NCBI RefSeq assembly: GCF_051175385.1
Contig: NZ_CP195106.1
Coordinates: forward strand, 1,860,001-1,924,000
DNA from: Tundrisphaera lichenicola
GTDB lineage: Bacteria > Planctomycetota > Planctomycetia > Isosphaerales > Isosphaeraceae
Reading direction: 5' to 3'
DNA length: 64,000 nucleotides
A program made the translations under genes and the position numbers. The number at the start of each line of letters is the position of its first letter. The stretch's first letter is position 1. Shown here piece after piece: positions 43,157-52,245 of the stretch. The notes below the pieces were generated by a model. It did no database searches. It was given only the letters and a program-made list of their open reading frames with translations, and had not been told where the DNA came from.

Positions 43157-43656
43157 GCACTCGCGAGGGACGCAGGAGGGCCAGGCGAGGAGCGCCCGCC
43201 GAGGAAGTTCAGTTTCCCGTCACGCCCATGCTCGATATGGCGTTCCAGTTGCTTGCCTTTTTCATTCTGACCTTTCAGTCGCCGACTTCCGAAACCCGAC
43301 TCGATCTGTACCTCCCCGTCGCATCGGTCGCCCTGCCGGGTGCCGAGCAGGGGCAGGCTCGAAGCTCAACCCCGAGACGACCCGATCTGGACCTGGAAAA
43401 CGACCTTCGAATTCGGGCCCAGTCCGATGATCTGGGAGACCTCAAGACGCTTCAGCTGGGAGATTCGACCGTTCCAGACATCGAAGCGCTGGCCGATCGG
43501 CTCCGACGATATCGGTCAGTCCTCGATGGCCGGCCGCTCCGCGTCCGACTCACCGCCGATGATCGACTGCGCTACGAGATCGCCGCCAAGATCATCGGAG
43601 CCTGCAACGCCGTCGGAGTCTCCTCGATCAAGCTCGCCGATCCGGCCAGTCCGTAG
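43153..43656 (+). CDS. exbD: ExbD/TolR-family protein (second copy)
   Basis: A 167-residue protein starting in the stop of the first exbD. VQFPVTPMLDMAFQLLAFFI carries the pore Asp (TPMLDMAFQL). The periplasmic part has a long charged insertion (STPRRPDLDLENDLRIRAQS) and ends RYEIAAKIIGACNAVGVSSI. Two distinct ExbD subunits with one ExbB is a common planctomycete layout and may form a heteromeric channel. Confidence 0.9.
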   Translation: MSTREGRRRARRGAPAEEVQFPVTPMLDMAFQLLAFFILTFQSPTSETRLDLYLPVASVALPGAEQGQARSSTPRRPDLDLENDLRIRAQSDDLGDLKTLQLGDSTVPDIEALADRLRRYRSVLDGRPLRVRLTADDRLRYEIAAKIIGACNAVGVSSIKLADPASP

Positions 43657-43669
43657 GAATTCGGGCATT

Positions 43670-44410
43670 ATGGCGAACCAGCAACAAATCACAAACGGAC
43701 CATCCGAGCGACGCCTCGATCACGCGATAAGGGCGAGCCTCGGAACGATCCTGATCGCATTCCTGGCGACATCTCCCGGACTGGCCGAGGATTCCTCGCT
43801 GACCCTGGGCGACCTTGAGGCTTATCGGCAGGCCCTGGAAAACCAACGCGACCTTTCCCCCAAGCTCGTCGGATTTCGGGATCTCTGGTCACATCCAGCC
43901 GAGTATCTCGGACGACCTGTCCGCGTGGAAGGGCGTATCAAGCGTCAATTCCAGCAAGCCGCGGTCGGCGAGTTTCCACCACTGGTCGAGGCCTGGATCT
44001 TGTCTAGCGTAGACGACCCTATCTGCCTGGTCTTTCCCATCAAGCAAGATCGACCCCCGCCCGCTGACGGAACATGGGTCCGATTCGACGGTACTTATCT
44101 GAAACGTCTCCGATATCAAGGGGGCGATGTGGCTCGGGTCGCACCACTGCTCGTCGGCCCAGAGGCTCCGACGATCGTGGAATCCGGGGCATCGGTGGAG
44201 TTCGGACGATCCTGGTCCTCGACGCACTGGATCATGGGGCTTGGGGTGGCCGCGATGGTGGCGCTGGTGCTCGCCCGGAGGCACTTCTCGCGTCCGATCT
44301 CGCAGCCGATCTCGATCGAGCCTCCCCCCGTTTTCGTCGATGTCGAGCCTGATTTGATCGAGGATCTCTCGGGAGAGGTAGGAGCAACCGATGACCAATC
44401 TCATGAATGA
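43670..44410 (+). CDS. membrane-anchored OB-like hypothetical protein of the ExbBD operon
   Basis: A 246-residue protein. A signal-like N-terminal helix (ASLGTILIAFLATSPGLAE) is followed by a beta-rich domain (EYLGRPVRVEGRIKRQFQQ, DPICLVFPIKQD, GTWVRFDGTYLKRLRYQGGD) resembling an OB-fold. A transmembrane helix near residues 180-200 (WIMGLGVAAMVALVLARRHF) and an acidic cytoplasmic tail (DVEPDLIEDLSGE) complete it. Not a recognised family. Its end overlaps the vWA gene by 20 bases, so it is tightly coupled to the ExbBD-vWA operon. Confidence 0.75.
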   Translation: MANQQQITNGPSERRLDHAIRASLGTILIAFLATSPGLAEDSSLTLGDLEAYRQALENQRDLSPKLVGFRDLWSHPAEYLGRPVRVEGRIKRQFQQAAVGEFPPLVEAWILSSVDDPICLVFPIKQDRPPPADGTWVRFDGTYLKRLRYQGGDVARVAPLLVGPEAPTIVESGASVEFGRSWSSTHWIMGLGVAAMVALVLARRHFSRPISQPISIEPPPVFVDVEPDLIEDLSGEVGATDDQSHE

Positions 44411-45431
44411 TCCGCGCCGGCGATCGGAGCCGGAATCACCGACGATGGGTGGCCTTCGGAGATCTCCGCTGACCGACCCGAGGGCCCTGGTCAGTTCCCT
44501 CCTGATCCACGTTCTTCTCCTTTTGATCGCGTCGATTATGGCATTCCGCGTCGCCACCCCTGCGGTTGAATCCACGCCGAGCCGGACACTTCTCGGCGAG
44601 TTGGAGTCGACCGATAATCGGGCCGAGAGCGAACCCGCCGGGGGTGGCGGGGGCGAACCTGATGGTCGATTCGCCGAACTCTCGGCCGAGACGGCATTAC
44701 CTTCGCCCCCGACCAGCGACCCCACCGCCGATGCCCTCCTCGCGGAAATCCTCCCGACCAGAACTTCTGCCGAATCGGTGGCACAGACGTTACCCGGGCC
44801 ATCAACAAGCGGGCTGGGGATGCTCTCGGGTTTCGGTTCCGGGGGCGAGGGCGGAAAAGGGGGCGGGTCGGGGGGGGGCTCTGGCACCGCGACGGGGCCA
44901 GGCACCCAGTTCTTCGGGATGCGTGATCGAGGGAGTTCGTTCGCGTATGTGATTGACTGCTCCGGGAGTATGGTGGCACGGGGCTCGCTCGACGTCGCCA
45001 AGCGTGAGTTGCTCTCCAGCCTCGCACAGATCCCGCCCGAGGCTCGTTTCGCGGTGATCTTCTACAACATCGAGGCCAAGGTTTTCACGGACTCCGCCGG
45101 TCGGCCGGGGTTGATGGCGGCCAGCCCGGCGAACAAGGCCCGGGTCAGGGAGTTGCTGCTCTCGGTCCAGCCTTACGGGGGTACCGAGCACATGCTGGCA
45201 CTCCGGGCCGCACTGGCGGTCAAGCCGGAGGTCATTTTCTTCCTGACCGATGCCGACCTGATGAATCGCCAACAAGTGGCCGAAATCCTCGCCGAGGCCG
45301 GCAAGACCCGGATCCAAGCGATCGAGTTCGGGCTCACCGGCAGTCTGGGCGGCTCGGTCCCTTTGAAGCAACTCGCCCGATCATCGGGAGGGTCTTATCG
45401 GTACATCGATGTGAACTCGTTCGGTCGATGA
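44391..45431 (+). CDS. vWA-domain protein with TonB-like N-terminal anchor
   Basis: A 346-residue protein. Residues about 33-52 form one transmembrane helix (LVSSLLIHVLLLLIASIMAF) with a Ser36-x3-His40 pair, the same spacing as Ser16 and His20 of E. coli TonB, which couple TonB to ExbB/ExbD. A Pro/Gly-rich linker (residues 60-175, with a polyglycine stretch) leads to a vWA domain. Its MIDAS motif is YVIDCSGSM (D-x-S-x-S), with FLTDADLMNRQ as the later metal region. This suggests a proton-driven vWA effector; the substrate or partner is unknown. Confidence 0.82.
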   Translation: MTNLMNDPRRRSEPESPTMGGLRRSPLTDPRALVSSLLIHVLLLLIASIMAFRVATPAVESTPSRTLLGELESTDNRAESEPAGGGGGEPDGRFAELSAETALPSPPTSDPTADALLAEILPTRTSAESVAQTLPGPSTSGLGMLSGFGSGGEGGKGGGSGGGSGTATGPGTQFFGMRDRGSSFAYVIDCSGSMVARGSLDVAKRELLSSLAQIPPEARFAVIFYNIEAKVFTDSAGRPGLMAASPANKARVRELLLSVQPYGGTEHMLALRAALAVKPEVIFFLTDADLMNRQQVAEILAEAGKTRIQAIEFGLTGSLGGSVPLKQLARSSGGSYRYIDVNSFGR

Positions 45432-45476
45432 AATGGTTGGTCACCGGGTTGCGGACCAACGATCGACTCCCACGAA

Positions 45477-46307
45477 TCAATCCCATCGATCCAGTAGCGC
45501 GTTGGTCATCTGTCGGGCATCGAGGAACTCGGCGAGAGTCGCCTTCGACTGCCGAAGCGACTCGAAGATTGCTTCGATCTCCTCGGAATTCGGGTCGAGC
45601 GGCCGGAGCGATGAGACCAGTCGAGGAACGATCTCGCGACGGGCATAGCGACGTCCATCGGTCATGATGGCGAGAAATGCGATCGCCAGGCAGAGGCCGC
45701 CGAACGCGATGGCCATCCACTCGATGGTCTCTCCCGAGGCATTCCAGGCCACCGGCAACACGGTCAGGCATAGAGTCGGTAACAGGAACGTGCCCAGGCA
45801 GCCGAGCCGACTCGGGAGGTCGAGCCGTCCCTCGCTCGATCGGCGAGCCAGGACCGCCTCCGCCATCTCGAAAGGCTCGCGGAGTAATTCGGCCCTCTCC
45901 CCAGAGGTGAGCTTTCTCGACTTGATCCGGTCCTCGAGCATGAGTCGCGAGGCCCAGTTGCGCCGGATCTCGGGGTTGGTCTCCGCGATCAAGGCGTCGA
46001 TATCGGCCCGTGAATCGCTTGAAATCGCCGAGTAAGTGTCCTGGTTAGCCGCTACTCCAAGGCCGCAAGACTCGCATCGCCTGGAGAATCCCACCGCCTT
46101 CCGACCACCGAGGGGGAAATGATAGAAGTGACGGACGTTCTCGATCGCGAAGAGTCGGAAAGGGCGAAATCCCCGACAGAACGGGCAAAAGTCGGCGACC
46201 CGACCGAGTTCGCGCAAGGCATCGGTCCGGCCCATGGGAATATACATCGCTGAATGTTCGCTCCAGGTCCAGCGGCCGACGAGGTTGATGGGCCAATCAT
46301 ACGGCAC
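45477..46307 (-). CDS. membrane protein with zinc-ribbon N-terminus
   Basis: A 276-residue protein. Two cysteine pairs (DFCPFCRGF and RRCESCGLG) form a zinc-ribbon-like unit near residues 40-82. Later hydrophobic segments (LGTFLLPTLCLTVLPVAW and WMAIAFGGLCLAIAFLAIM) give two transmembrane helices. The C-terminus is helical (IEAIFESLRQSKATLAEFL). ATG 46247 (MYIPMGRTDAL) is an alternative start. No known family recognised. Convergent with the vWA operon. Confidence 0.65.
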   Translation of the reverse strand: MPYDWPINLVGRWTWSEHSAMYIPMGRTDALRELGRVADFCPFCRGFRPFRLFAIENVRHFYHFPLGGRKAVGFSRRCESCGLGVAANQDTYSAISSDSRADIDALIAETNPEIRRNWASRLMLEDRIKSRKLTSGERAELLREPFEMAEAVLARRSSEGRLDLPSRLGCLGTFLLPTLCLTVLPVAWNASGETIEWMAIAFGGLCLAIAFLAIMTDGRRYARREIVPRLVSSLRPLDPNSEEIEAIFESLRQSKATLAEFLDARQMTNALLDRWD

Positions 46308-46436
46308 GAACCGTTCGGACTTGACGCTGATTTGACGGTAAGTTGCCGTTGCGAGCCTCGACGTTTATAATTAGAGGCCGTCGGTTAAACCGTCGTCAAA
46401 CCCTCCTGTCCCCTCGCGCGAAGGAAGGGATCGTTC

Positions 46437-48083
46437 GTGATCTCCAAGCTCAACGAATACTTCGCCAATGACCCGGTCAAGGCACTGGCCCTCTCGGCCG
46501 CACTAGTCGCCCTGGCCTCCACGCCGATTGCCTTCGCCGTCCTGGGCCGGATGAACTGGTTCGAGGCTCGACGTGGGCGGGTGATGCTCAAGCCCGCTTT
46601 CGCATCGATCGTCGCCAGCATGCTCCTCGTGATGGGGATACCGGCAATCTTCGCGGCCCTGGTCATCAAGAGCGAGGACTTCGACCGGGACCGCTACGAA
46701 TTCGACCCCAACAAGACCTGGTCGGTCCTGGAGCAGGGGCGCGGGTACAAGTCGGTCGAAGAGGCCGATGCCGCGGTCAAGGTGGAGATGGCCCGCCTGG
46801 CCGATGAGCGTAAGAACCTCGTGGATAATGTCAAGAAGCTCGACGATGCGATGCTGACGCTTCGCGCCGCGACCGCCCAGTCGCCCGCGACTGCCCAGGC
46901 CCTCCCGGCGGTCCTGGAACGATTGGCCGGTATCCGTCGGTCGGTCGGGGTCGACGGACCTCAGCAATTGATGGACTTCACGGCACCCCCGGCCGCCTTG
47001 CCGGCCGCCCCGGCGATGGCGATGGCTGGCGTTGCACCCGTCGTGACCGCCCAGCCGTTGGCCCCCGCGGCCTCGGGGCTGGACAAGACCACCGCCGAGG
47101 CCGAGTTGTCGACCGTCCCCGAACCCCAGAAATCCTTGGCCTCGATGCTCCCCCTGGTGGACATCCCCGCGGGCTGGACCGTCAGCCAGTATGGCACGAA
47201 GCATCTGGAAACGTTCAACGCCGACAACCTGTTCGAGAAGATCGACGGCCGAGCCGAGAGCTTCACCCAGAACGACGTGATCGGGATGGCTTACACTTCC
47301 TATCACCCGACCGGCGACGACACGAACGAAGTACAGCTCTATATCTTCGAGTTTGACCACTCGAAGCCCTATCGAGCCCAGTCGAAATACACCTCGGAGA
47401 AGCCCGACGAGTACAAGACGGTGCCGATCGGGACCGAAGGCTATGCGTCGGCCGGTAGCCTCCTGTTCTTCGTCGATCCCTACTATACTCAGATTGTTTC
47501 CACGACCGACGACCCAAAGTTTGCCGCGTTCGCGGCCGAGATCGCCCGTCGGATCGCCGCGCTACAAACTCCGACCGGGAGTGCGAGTGCCGATGGAGCA
47601 GGCGGAGAGAAAGCCGTCGACCTGTCCACGATCTCCTTCGGACTGCTCCCATCCGGCAGCGGCCGATCGGAGCCCAAGTTCGTCGCCCAGGACGCCTTCG
47701 GCTATGGGTTCCTCTCCGAAGTCTTCATGGCCGACTACAAGGACGGTGACGTGACCTGGCAAGGTTACATCCGGCCTTATGGGACCGTCGAAGAGGCCCG
47801 GAAAGTATTCGAGGAGTATCTTTCCTCCGCCAAACGAGACGGAGGGAACGTCAAGGAAATCGAGGCCGCGGGCGCCGACCGGATGATACTCAACGAGAAT
47901 GTCGGCCTGATCGACGCGATCTTCCTCAAGGGGAACGTCGTCGGCGGGGCCAATGGCTCGACGGATGCCGCCAAGGCCGAGACCTTCGCCCGAGACTTCG
48001 TGAAGAACCTTCCCGACGAGTTGCCCAAGCCGCCCCCCGCAGAGAAGAAATCGTCGAGTCCAGCGGAAGGCGAAGAAGGCTAA
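46437..48083 (+). CDS. DUF6599-like membrane-anchored protein
   Basis: A 548-residue protein with a GTG start. It has two N-terminal transmembrane helices (VKALALSAALVALASTPIAFAV and ASIVASMLLVMGIPAIFAALVI), a coiled-coil-like stretch (ARLADERKNLVDNVKKLDDA), an Ala/Pro-rich linker and a C-terminal domain I associate with DUF6599: FVAQDAFGYGFLSEVFMADY, VTWQGYIRPYGTVEEARKVF, and GLIDAIFLKGNVVGGANG. It is the first gene of a block with DUF362 and a polyferredoxin, so an electron-transfer or Fe-S-related role is possible. Confidence 0.65.
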   Translation: MISKLNEYFANDPVKALALSAALVALASTPIAFAVLGRMNWFEARRGRVMLKPAFASIVASMLLVMGIPAIFAALVIKSEDFDRDRYEFDPNKTWSVLEQGRGYKSVEEADAAVKVEMARLADERKNLVDNVKKLDDAMLTLRAATAQSPATAQALPAVLERLAGIRRSVGVDGPQQLMDFTAPPAALPAAPAMAMAGVAPVVTAQPLAPAASGLDKTTAEAELSTVPEPQKSLASMLPLVDIPAGWTVSQYGTKHLETFNADNLFEKIDGRAESFTQNDVIGMAYTSYHPTGDDTNEVQLYIFEFDHSKPYRAQSKYTSEKPDEYKTVPIGTEGYASAGSLLFFVDPYYTQIVSTTDDPKFAAFAAEIARRIAALQTPTGSASADGAGGEKAVDLSTISFGLLPSGSGRSEPKFVAQDAFGYGFLSEVFMADYKDGDVTWQGYIRPYGTVEEARKVFEEYLSSAKRDGGNVKEIEAAGADRMILNENVGLIDAIFLKGNVVGGANGSTDAAKAETFARDFVKNLPDELPKPPPAEKKSSSPAEGEEG

Positions 48084-48178
48084 GGACCGATCTTCTTCCA
48101 GGTTCGTCATCCCCTCTTCCCACACCGACTTGCCGGCGCCGTCGAGCGGAACTTCCTTCAACTTACCGAGGTCCTCCG

Positions 48179-49288
48179 ATGAGCGAGAAACTGACGCGGA
48201 CCCAGCAGAAGAATCTGGAGCGGCTCGGCGGCGTCAATCCGGCCGACGAACATTTCACTCGGCGGCAATTCGCAACCCAGGTCGGCACCTACGCCGGGGT
48301 GGCGGGCGGGGCGATCGGCGCGGGCCTGCTCGTCCGCGATCGCTGGGGGATGGAAGGGGTCAAGCCCCCGCCCCCGGTCAAGCTCAAGGATTATTCCGCA
48401 GAGATCCTGCCGAGCCGACCCAGCATGGTCGTCGTCCGGTCGACCCCGCTGAACGCTGAGGACTTCTCGACCAAGCAGGACGAGACTCAGGCCCGGGAAG
48501 ATCAGGCTCTGCGCATGGTCCGCTCGGCGATGGAGGAAATGGGCGGCGAGAACGGCGTCAAGCACTTCATCACGAAGGGCGACGTGGTGGTCATCAAGCC
48601 CAATGTCGCCTTCGACAAGAACCCCGACCTCGGGGCGACCACTTCCCCGGACACGGTATCGGCCGTCGTGAAACTCTGCTTCGCCGCCGGGGCACGCGAG
48701 GTCATCGTCGCCGACAACCCGATCAATAATCCCGAAAGTTGCTTCTTCAAAACCAAGGTCGGCGACGCCGCGCTCCGGGCCGGGGCAAAGCTGATGATGC
48801 CGCAGGACAGCTACTTCGAGCAGCTTTACGTCGGCGGCGAGACGATCACCAACACCTGGCGGATGTTCTACCGACCGTTCCGCGATGCCACCAAGGTCAT
48901 CGGGATCTCGCCGGTGAAGGATCACAACCTCTGCAAGGCCACAGTCACCATGAAAAACTGGTACGGGCTCCTGGGGAACCCCCGGAACCAGTTTCACCAG
49001 AACATCCACGGGATCATTTCCGACTTCGCCCTCATGATGAAACCGACCCTGGTGATCGCCGACGGTCGGAAACTCCTCATGCGCAACGGCCCGACCGGGG
49101 GCAGCCTCAACGACGTCAAGAAGTCCGACACGATCGTCGTCGGGACCGACTCCACGGCGGTCGATAGCTGGTGCGTCACCCGCCTCCTGGAGAAGCAACG
49201 CCACGAGATCATCTACCTCGACAAGGTGATCGCCCGAGGTCTCGGCAAAGACTGGCGGCCCCAGTGGACCCGCGAGATCACGGTATGA
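48179..49288 (+). CDS. DUF362 protein with Tat-type leader
   Basis: A 369-residue protein. The leader FTRRQFATQVGTYAGVAGG is twin-arginine-like. DUF362 motifs are present: FITKGDVVVIKPNVAFDKNP, ATTSPDTVSAVVKLCFAAGA, REVIVADNPINNP, TVTMKNWYGLLGNPRNQFHQ and TLVIADGRKLLMRNGPTGG, and VVGTDSTAVDSWCVTRLL near the end. DUF362 proteins often carry or accompany ferredoxin domains; the polyferredoxin gene just downstream fits that. Precise chemistry unknown. Its stop overlaps the ATG of the Uma2 gene. Confidence 0.87.
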   Translation: MSEKLTRTQQKNLERLGGVNPADEHFTRRQFATQVGTYAGVAGGAIGAGLLVRDRWGMEGVKPPPPVKLKDYSAEILPSRPSMVVVRSTPLNAEDFSTKQDETQAREDQALRMVRSAMEEMGGENGVKHFITKGDVVVIKPNVAFDKNPDLGATTSPDTVSAVVKLCFAAGAREVIVADNPINNPESCFFKTKVGDAALRAGAKLMMPQDSYFEQLYVGGETITNTWRMFYRPFRDATKVIGISPVKDHNLCKATVTMKNWYGLLGNPRNQFHQNIHGIISDFALMMKPTLVIADGRKLLMRNGPTGGSLNDVKKSDTIVVGTDSTAVDSWCVTRLLEKQRHEIIYLDKVIARGLGKDWRPQWTREITV

Positions 49289-49920
49289 GCGTCTCTCCGC
49301 GTGAGCGATCCAGGAAGAAAACCCGAAAACCCCGGGCGACCCTCCCCTTGATGGTCCCCCGGCGATCGGGCCTCTATGCCTCGGTGCGATCGTTCTGGAG
49401 GCTCTGTTTAGCCAACCCCGACTTGAGTTTGGAACGCTCGGCGCGGGGTGAGGTAATCGTCATGGCTCCGGCCTGCATGGATTCGGGGATGCGAAACGCC
49501 AGCCTCACGGCGCAGCTCTGGGCATGGAATCAGGCTTCCAAGCTGGGATTCGCCTTCGATTCGTCAGCCGGTTTCACCCTCCCGAACGGGGCTATCCGGG
49601 CTCCGGATGCCACCTGGATCGCACGCGACCGATGGACCTCGATCCCGATCGAAGCCCGCAAGACGTTTACTCCGATCGTTCCTGATTTCGTGGTCGAGAT
49701 CTCCTCGCCGTCCGACACCCTGGTCGACTCTCGAGAGAAGATGCGGGAATATATCGAACAAGGGGTACGACTGGGCTGGCTCCTCGCCCCGGCCACGGGC
49801 CTGGTCGAAATCTATCGATCCGGCCGTCACGTCGAGTCGCTCGAACACCCCACCACGCTCTCCGGCGAAGAGGTCCTTCCTGGGTTCGTGCTCGACCTCA
49901 AGGGCATCCTGTTCGACTGA
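49285..49920 (+). CDS. Uma2-family (DUF820) putative endonuclease-like protein
   Basis: A 211-residue protein starting in the stop of DUF362 (ATGA). The restriction-endonuclease-like fold of Uma2 shows in NPDLSLERSARGEVIVMAPA, NGAIRAPDATWIARDRW (acidic residue), FTPIVPDFVVEISSPSDTLV (D-x-E-x-S), REKMREYIEQGVRLGWLL and FVLDLKGILFD. The family is expanded in cyanobacteria and planctomycetes, and its biological role is unknown. It interrupts an otherwise redox-themed gene block. Confidence 0.88.
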   Translation: MSVSPRERSRKKTRKPRATLPLMVPRRSGLYASVRSFWRLCLANPDLSLERSARGEVIVMAPACMDSGMRNASLTAQLWAWNQASKLGFAFDSSAGFTLPNGAIRAPDATWIARDRWTSIPIEARKTFTPIVPDFVVEISSPSDTLVDSREKMREYIEQGVRLGWLLAPATGLVEIYRSGRHVESLEHPTTLSGEEVLPGFVLDLKGILFD

Positions 49921-49964
49921 GAAGCACGCCTATGGCCATCGTCTCGAACGTTTGCAGGCGGTCC

Positions 49965-50110
49965 TCGACGAATCAAGGCTCGTGAATACTGGATTATCGA
50001 TCGTTTTCGACGTATCATGACGGTCTCTCGGAATCGCCCGAAAAGTGTCGACTAGCAGGTGATTCAGACGACCGAGACCTACCAGTCTGAAGAGTTCGCA
50101 AGCTACTTCT
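49965..50110 (+). pseudogene. C-terminal remnant of a second Uma2 gene
   Basis: One frame reads RRIKAREYWIIDRFRRIMTV, the characteristic end of Uma2 proteins (x-EYWIIDRFRR-x-MTV). It then stops at TAG 50045-50047 and is followed in another frame by VIQTTETYQSEEF, reminiscent of the usual V-x-E-G-x-x-YxSxxLPGF tail. There is no start or catalytic core. It is a decayed fragment directly behind the intact Uma2 gene, probably from a former tandem copy. Confidence 0.6.
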
Positions 50111-50200
50111 ATCCATGGCACGATGGTCGGTCCTTGCCGACGGTCGAGCGAAGCATGAGCAGATCCCGCCCCGCCGGCCCACCGAGGGAGACCCCCACTA

Positions 50201-52060
50201 ATGGTCAAGATCCGACGGGCCTATGAGGTTCTCTTCCTCGGGCTCTTTCTCTTCTTCCTGCTGATCACCGACCTTCGATACCTCAAAGGATGGCCGGTCT
50301 CCCTTTTCCTGGAGGCGACCCCGCTGGTGGCCGTCTCCACCGCCCTGACCACGCACACCCTTTATCGAAACCTGACCTGGGGATTGCTCATCATCGCCAT
50401 CACGATGATGGTCGGCCGGGTCTGGTGCAACTGGATGTGCCCGTTCGGGATCATGCACCACTTCTTCGGGTGGATCGGCAATCGCCGGAACACCAAGCAG
50501 ATGATCGAAGTCAACCGCTACCGGAAGATTTACGCGATCAAGTATTACATCCTGGCCGCAATGCTCGCGATGGCCAGTCTCTGGATGATTCCGACCTTTT
50601 TGCAAGCTCCCGGCGAGATCCTCAAGGCGTATCGCGAAGCGCCGCCATCGGCCTCGGCCCGACTCAGCGATTGGGTGGTCGGGCTTTTCCTGGTGGCCCT
50701 GGCGGCTTATGCGATCAGTGCCCTTTATGACCTCGCATCGAAGCAGTTGAAGCGCGGGATCATCAGCGTCGGCCAGCGAAAGTCTGCAACGCTGAGCCTG
50801 GGCGTCTTGCTCTTCGCGGGCCTGGCCTTCGCGGGCCCTGGCCGAGTTCTGGACTCCATCGGGGCCGGATTCGGCGTTGCGGCCGAGGAGAACAAGGCGG
50901 GACACAGCACCCTCCAGATCGGCCTGCTCGACCCGATCGCCTTGACGGTCCGATCGATGACCACCAGCGTCCTACCGACGGTCCACATGGCCTCGGAGGG
51001 CATCTACACCGAGCCCCGCGAATACTGGCAAGCCTGGGTCGTCGGACTGATCTTCTTCGGATTCCTCATTGCCAATTGGTTCATCCCCCGATTCTTCTGC
51101 CGGGCGATCTGCCCGCTGGGGGCGCTCCTGGGGATATTCAGTCGGTTCGCGCTCTGGCGGATCGATCGCGACCCGGTCCGCTGCACCGATTGCGACCTCT
51201 GCATCAAGAGTTGCGAAGGGGCCTCGGACCCTCATGCCGACCTCCGCAAGAGCGAGTGCTTCGTCTGTCTGAACTGCATCGAGGATTGCCCTCACGATGC
51301 GCTCGCCTTCCGCTTCCTGCCGAGGAAAGCCAGCGAGATCGCCCTCCCGGCCGTCGGCCGACGCCAGATGCTCCTGGCCGGGGCCTTCGGCTTGCTCTTC
51401 TTCCCGATGGCTCGCCTCTCCGGCGGGGTCCGGAAGAATTTCAATCGAGCGGTGATCCGGCCGCCCGGCTCGGTGGCCGAGGACGAGTTCCTCCGCCGTT
51501 GCATCAAGTGCGATCAGTGCATCCGGGTCTGTCCCACCAACGTCCTCCAGCCCGCTCTATTCGAGGGCGGGATTGAAGGGCTCTGGACCCCGATCATGAT
51601 CTCGAAGATGGGCTGGTGCGAGCTGAACTGCACCTTGTGTAGTCAGGTCTGCCCGACGGGCGCGATCCGAGAGATTTCGATCGCCGAGAAGCTCGGCGTC
51701 GGGCCGTTCGAGTCCAAAGGACCCGTCAAGACCGGGACCGCGTTCTACAACCAGGGGCGATGCCTCCCCTGGGCCATGGACACCGACTGCGTCGTCTGCG
51801 AGGAGGTCTGTCCGGTCAGCCCGAAGGCGATCTTCACGCGAAACATCGAGATCACCGACCGTTGGGGGGCCAAGCTGGAACTCAAGCGGCCGTACATCGA
51901 CCCCGATCGTTGCATCGGCTGCGGGATCTGCGAGCACGAATGCCCCGTCAAGGACGACCCGGCGGTCTACGTGACCGCGATCGGCGAGACCCGCGACAAG
52001 TCCCGATCGCTCCTGCTCTCCCTCGTCGAGGACGACGCGCAGGAGCTGGTCTCGGTCTGA
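50201..52060 (+). CDS. membrane polyferredoxin, NapH/NosR-like 4Fe-4S protein
   Basis: A 619-residue protein. About five transmembrane helices are interspersed with Fe-S motifs. NosR/NapH-type CxxxCP motifs follow helices (VWCNWMCPFGIMHHFFG and FCRAICPLGALLGIFSR). Then come several 4Fe-4S clusters: RCTDCDLCIKSCEG, CFVCLNCIEDCPHDAL, RCIKCDQCIRVCPTNVL, CELNCTLCSQVCPTGAI, CVVCEEVCPVSP and RCIGCGICEHECPVKD. It probably passes electrons across or along the membrane for a Tat-exported partner such as the upstream DUF362 protein. Confidence 0.88.
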   Translation: MVKIRRAYEVLFLGLFLFFLLITDLRYLKGWPVSLFLEATPLVAVSTALTTHTLYRNLTWGLLIIAITMMVGRVWCNWMCPFGIMHHFFGWIGNRRNTKQMIEVNRYRKIYAIKYYILAAMLAMASLWMIPTFLQAPGEILKAYREAPPSASARLSDWVVGLFLVALAAYAISALYDLASKQLKRGIISVGQRKSATLSLGVLLFAGLAFAGPGRVLDSIGAGFGVAAEENKAGHSTLQIGLLDPIALTVRSMTTSVLPTVHMASEGIYTEPREYWQAWVVGLIFFGFLIANWFIPRFFCRAICPLGALLGIFSRFALWRIDRDPVRCTDCDLCIKSCEGASDPHADLRKSECFVCLNCIEDCPHDALAFRFLPRKASEIALPAVGRRQMLLAGAFGLLFFPMARLSGGVRKNFNRAVIRPPGSVAEDEFLRRCIKCDQCIRVCPTNVLQPALFEGGIEGLWTPIMISKMGWCELNCTLCSQVCPTGAIREISIAEKLGVGPFESKGPVKTGTAFYNQGRCLPWAMDTDCVVCEEVCPVSPKAIFTRNIEITDRWGAKLELKRPYIDPDRCIGCGICEHECPVKDDPAVYVTAIGETRDKSRSLLLSLVEDDAQELVSV

Positions 52061-52092
52061 CCTCTCGAACTCCTTGAATATATCGTGAGTGC

Positions 52093-52129
52093 GAAGGGCC
52101 TCCGATCCTGGTGGGATCGGAGGCCCTTC
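52093..52129. terminator. strong terminator hairpin
   Basis: A 16-bp perfect stem GAAGGGCCTCCGATCC / GGATCGGAGGCCCTTC with a 5-nt loop, about 30 bases after the polyferredoxin stop and followed by CGATTTG. It ends the DUF6599-DUF362-polyferredoxin block. Confidence 0.75.
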
Positions 52130-52245
52130 CGATTTGAAGACTCTGGAATGTCTACCGGACGGGGAGCCCTCTTGTGATCGGACGAAGCCCGCCCGAAACT
52201 AGCCTTACTGGAAACCGAAGCGTCTGCTAACAGTCCTGGGGGCCG

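Noticed and set aside
48158..49204. 348-codon minus-strand frame
   Set aside because: Antisense of the DUF362 gene with no family character.
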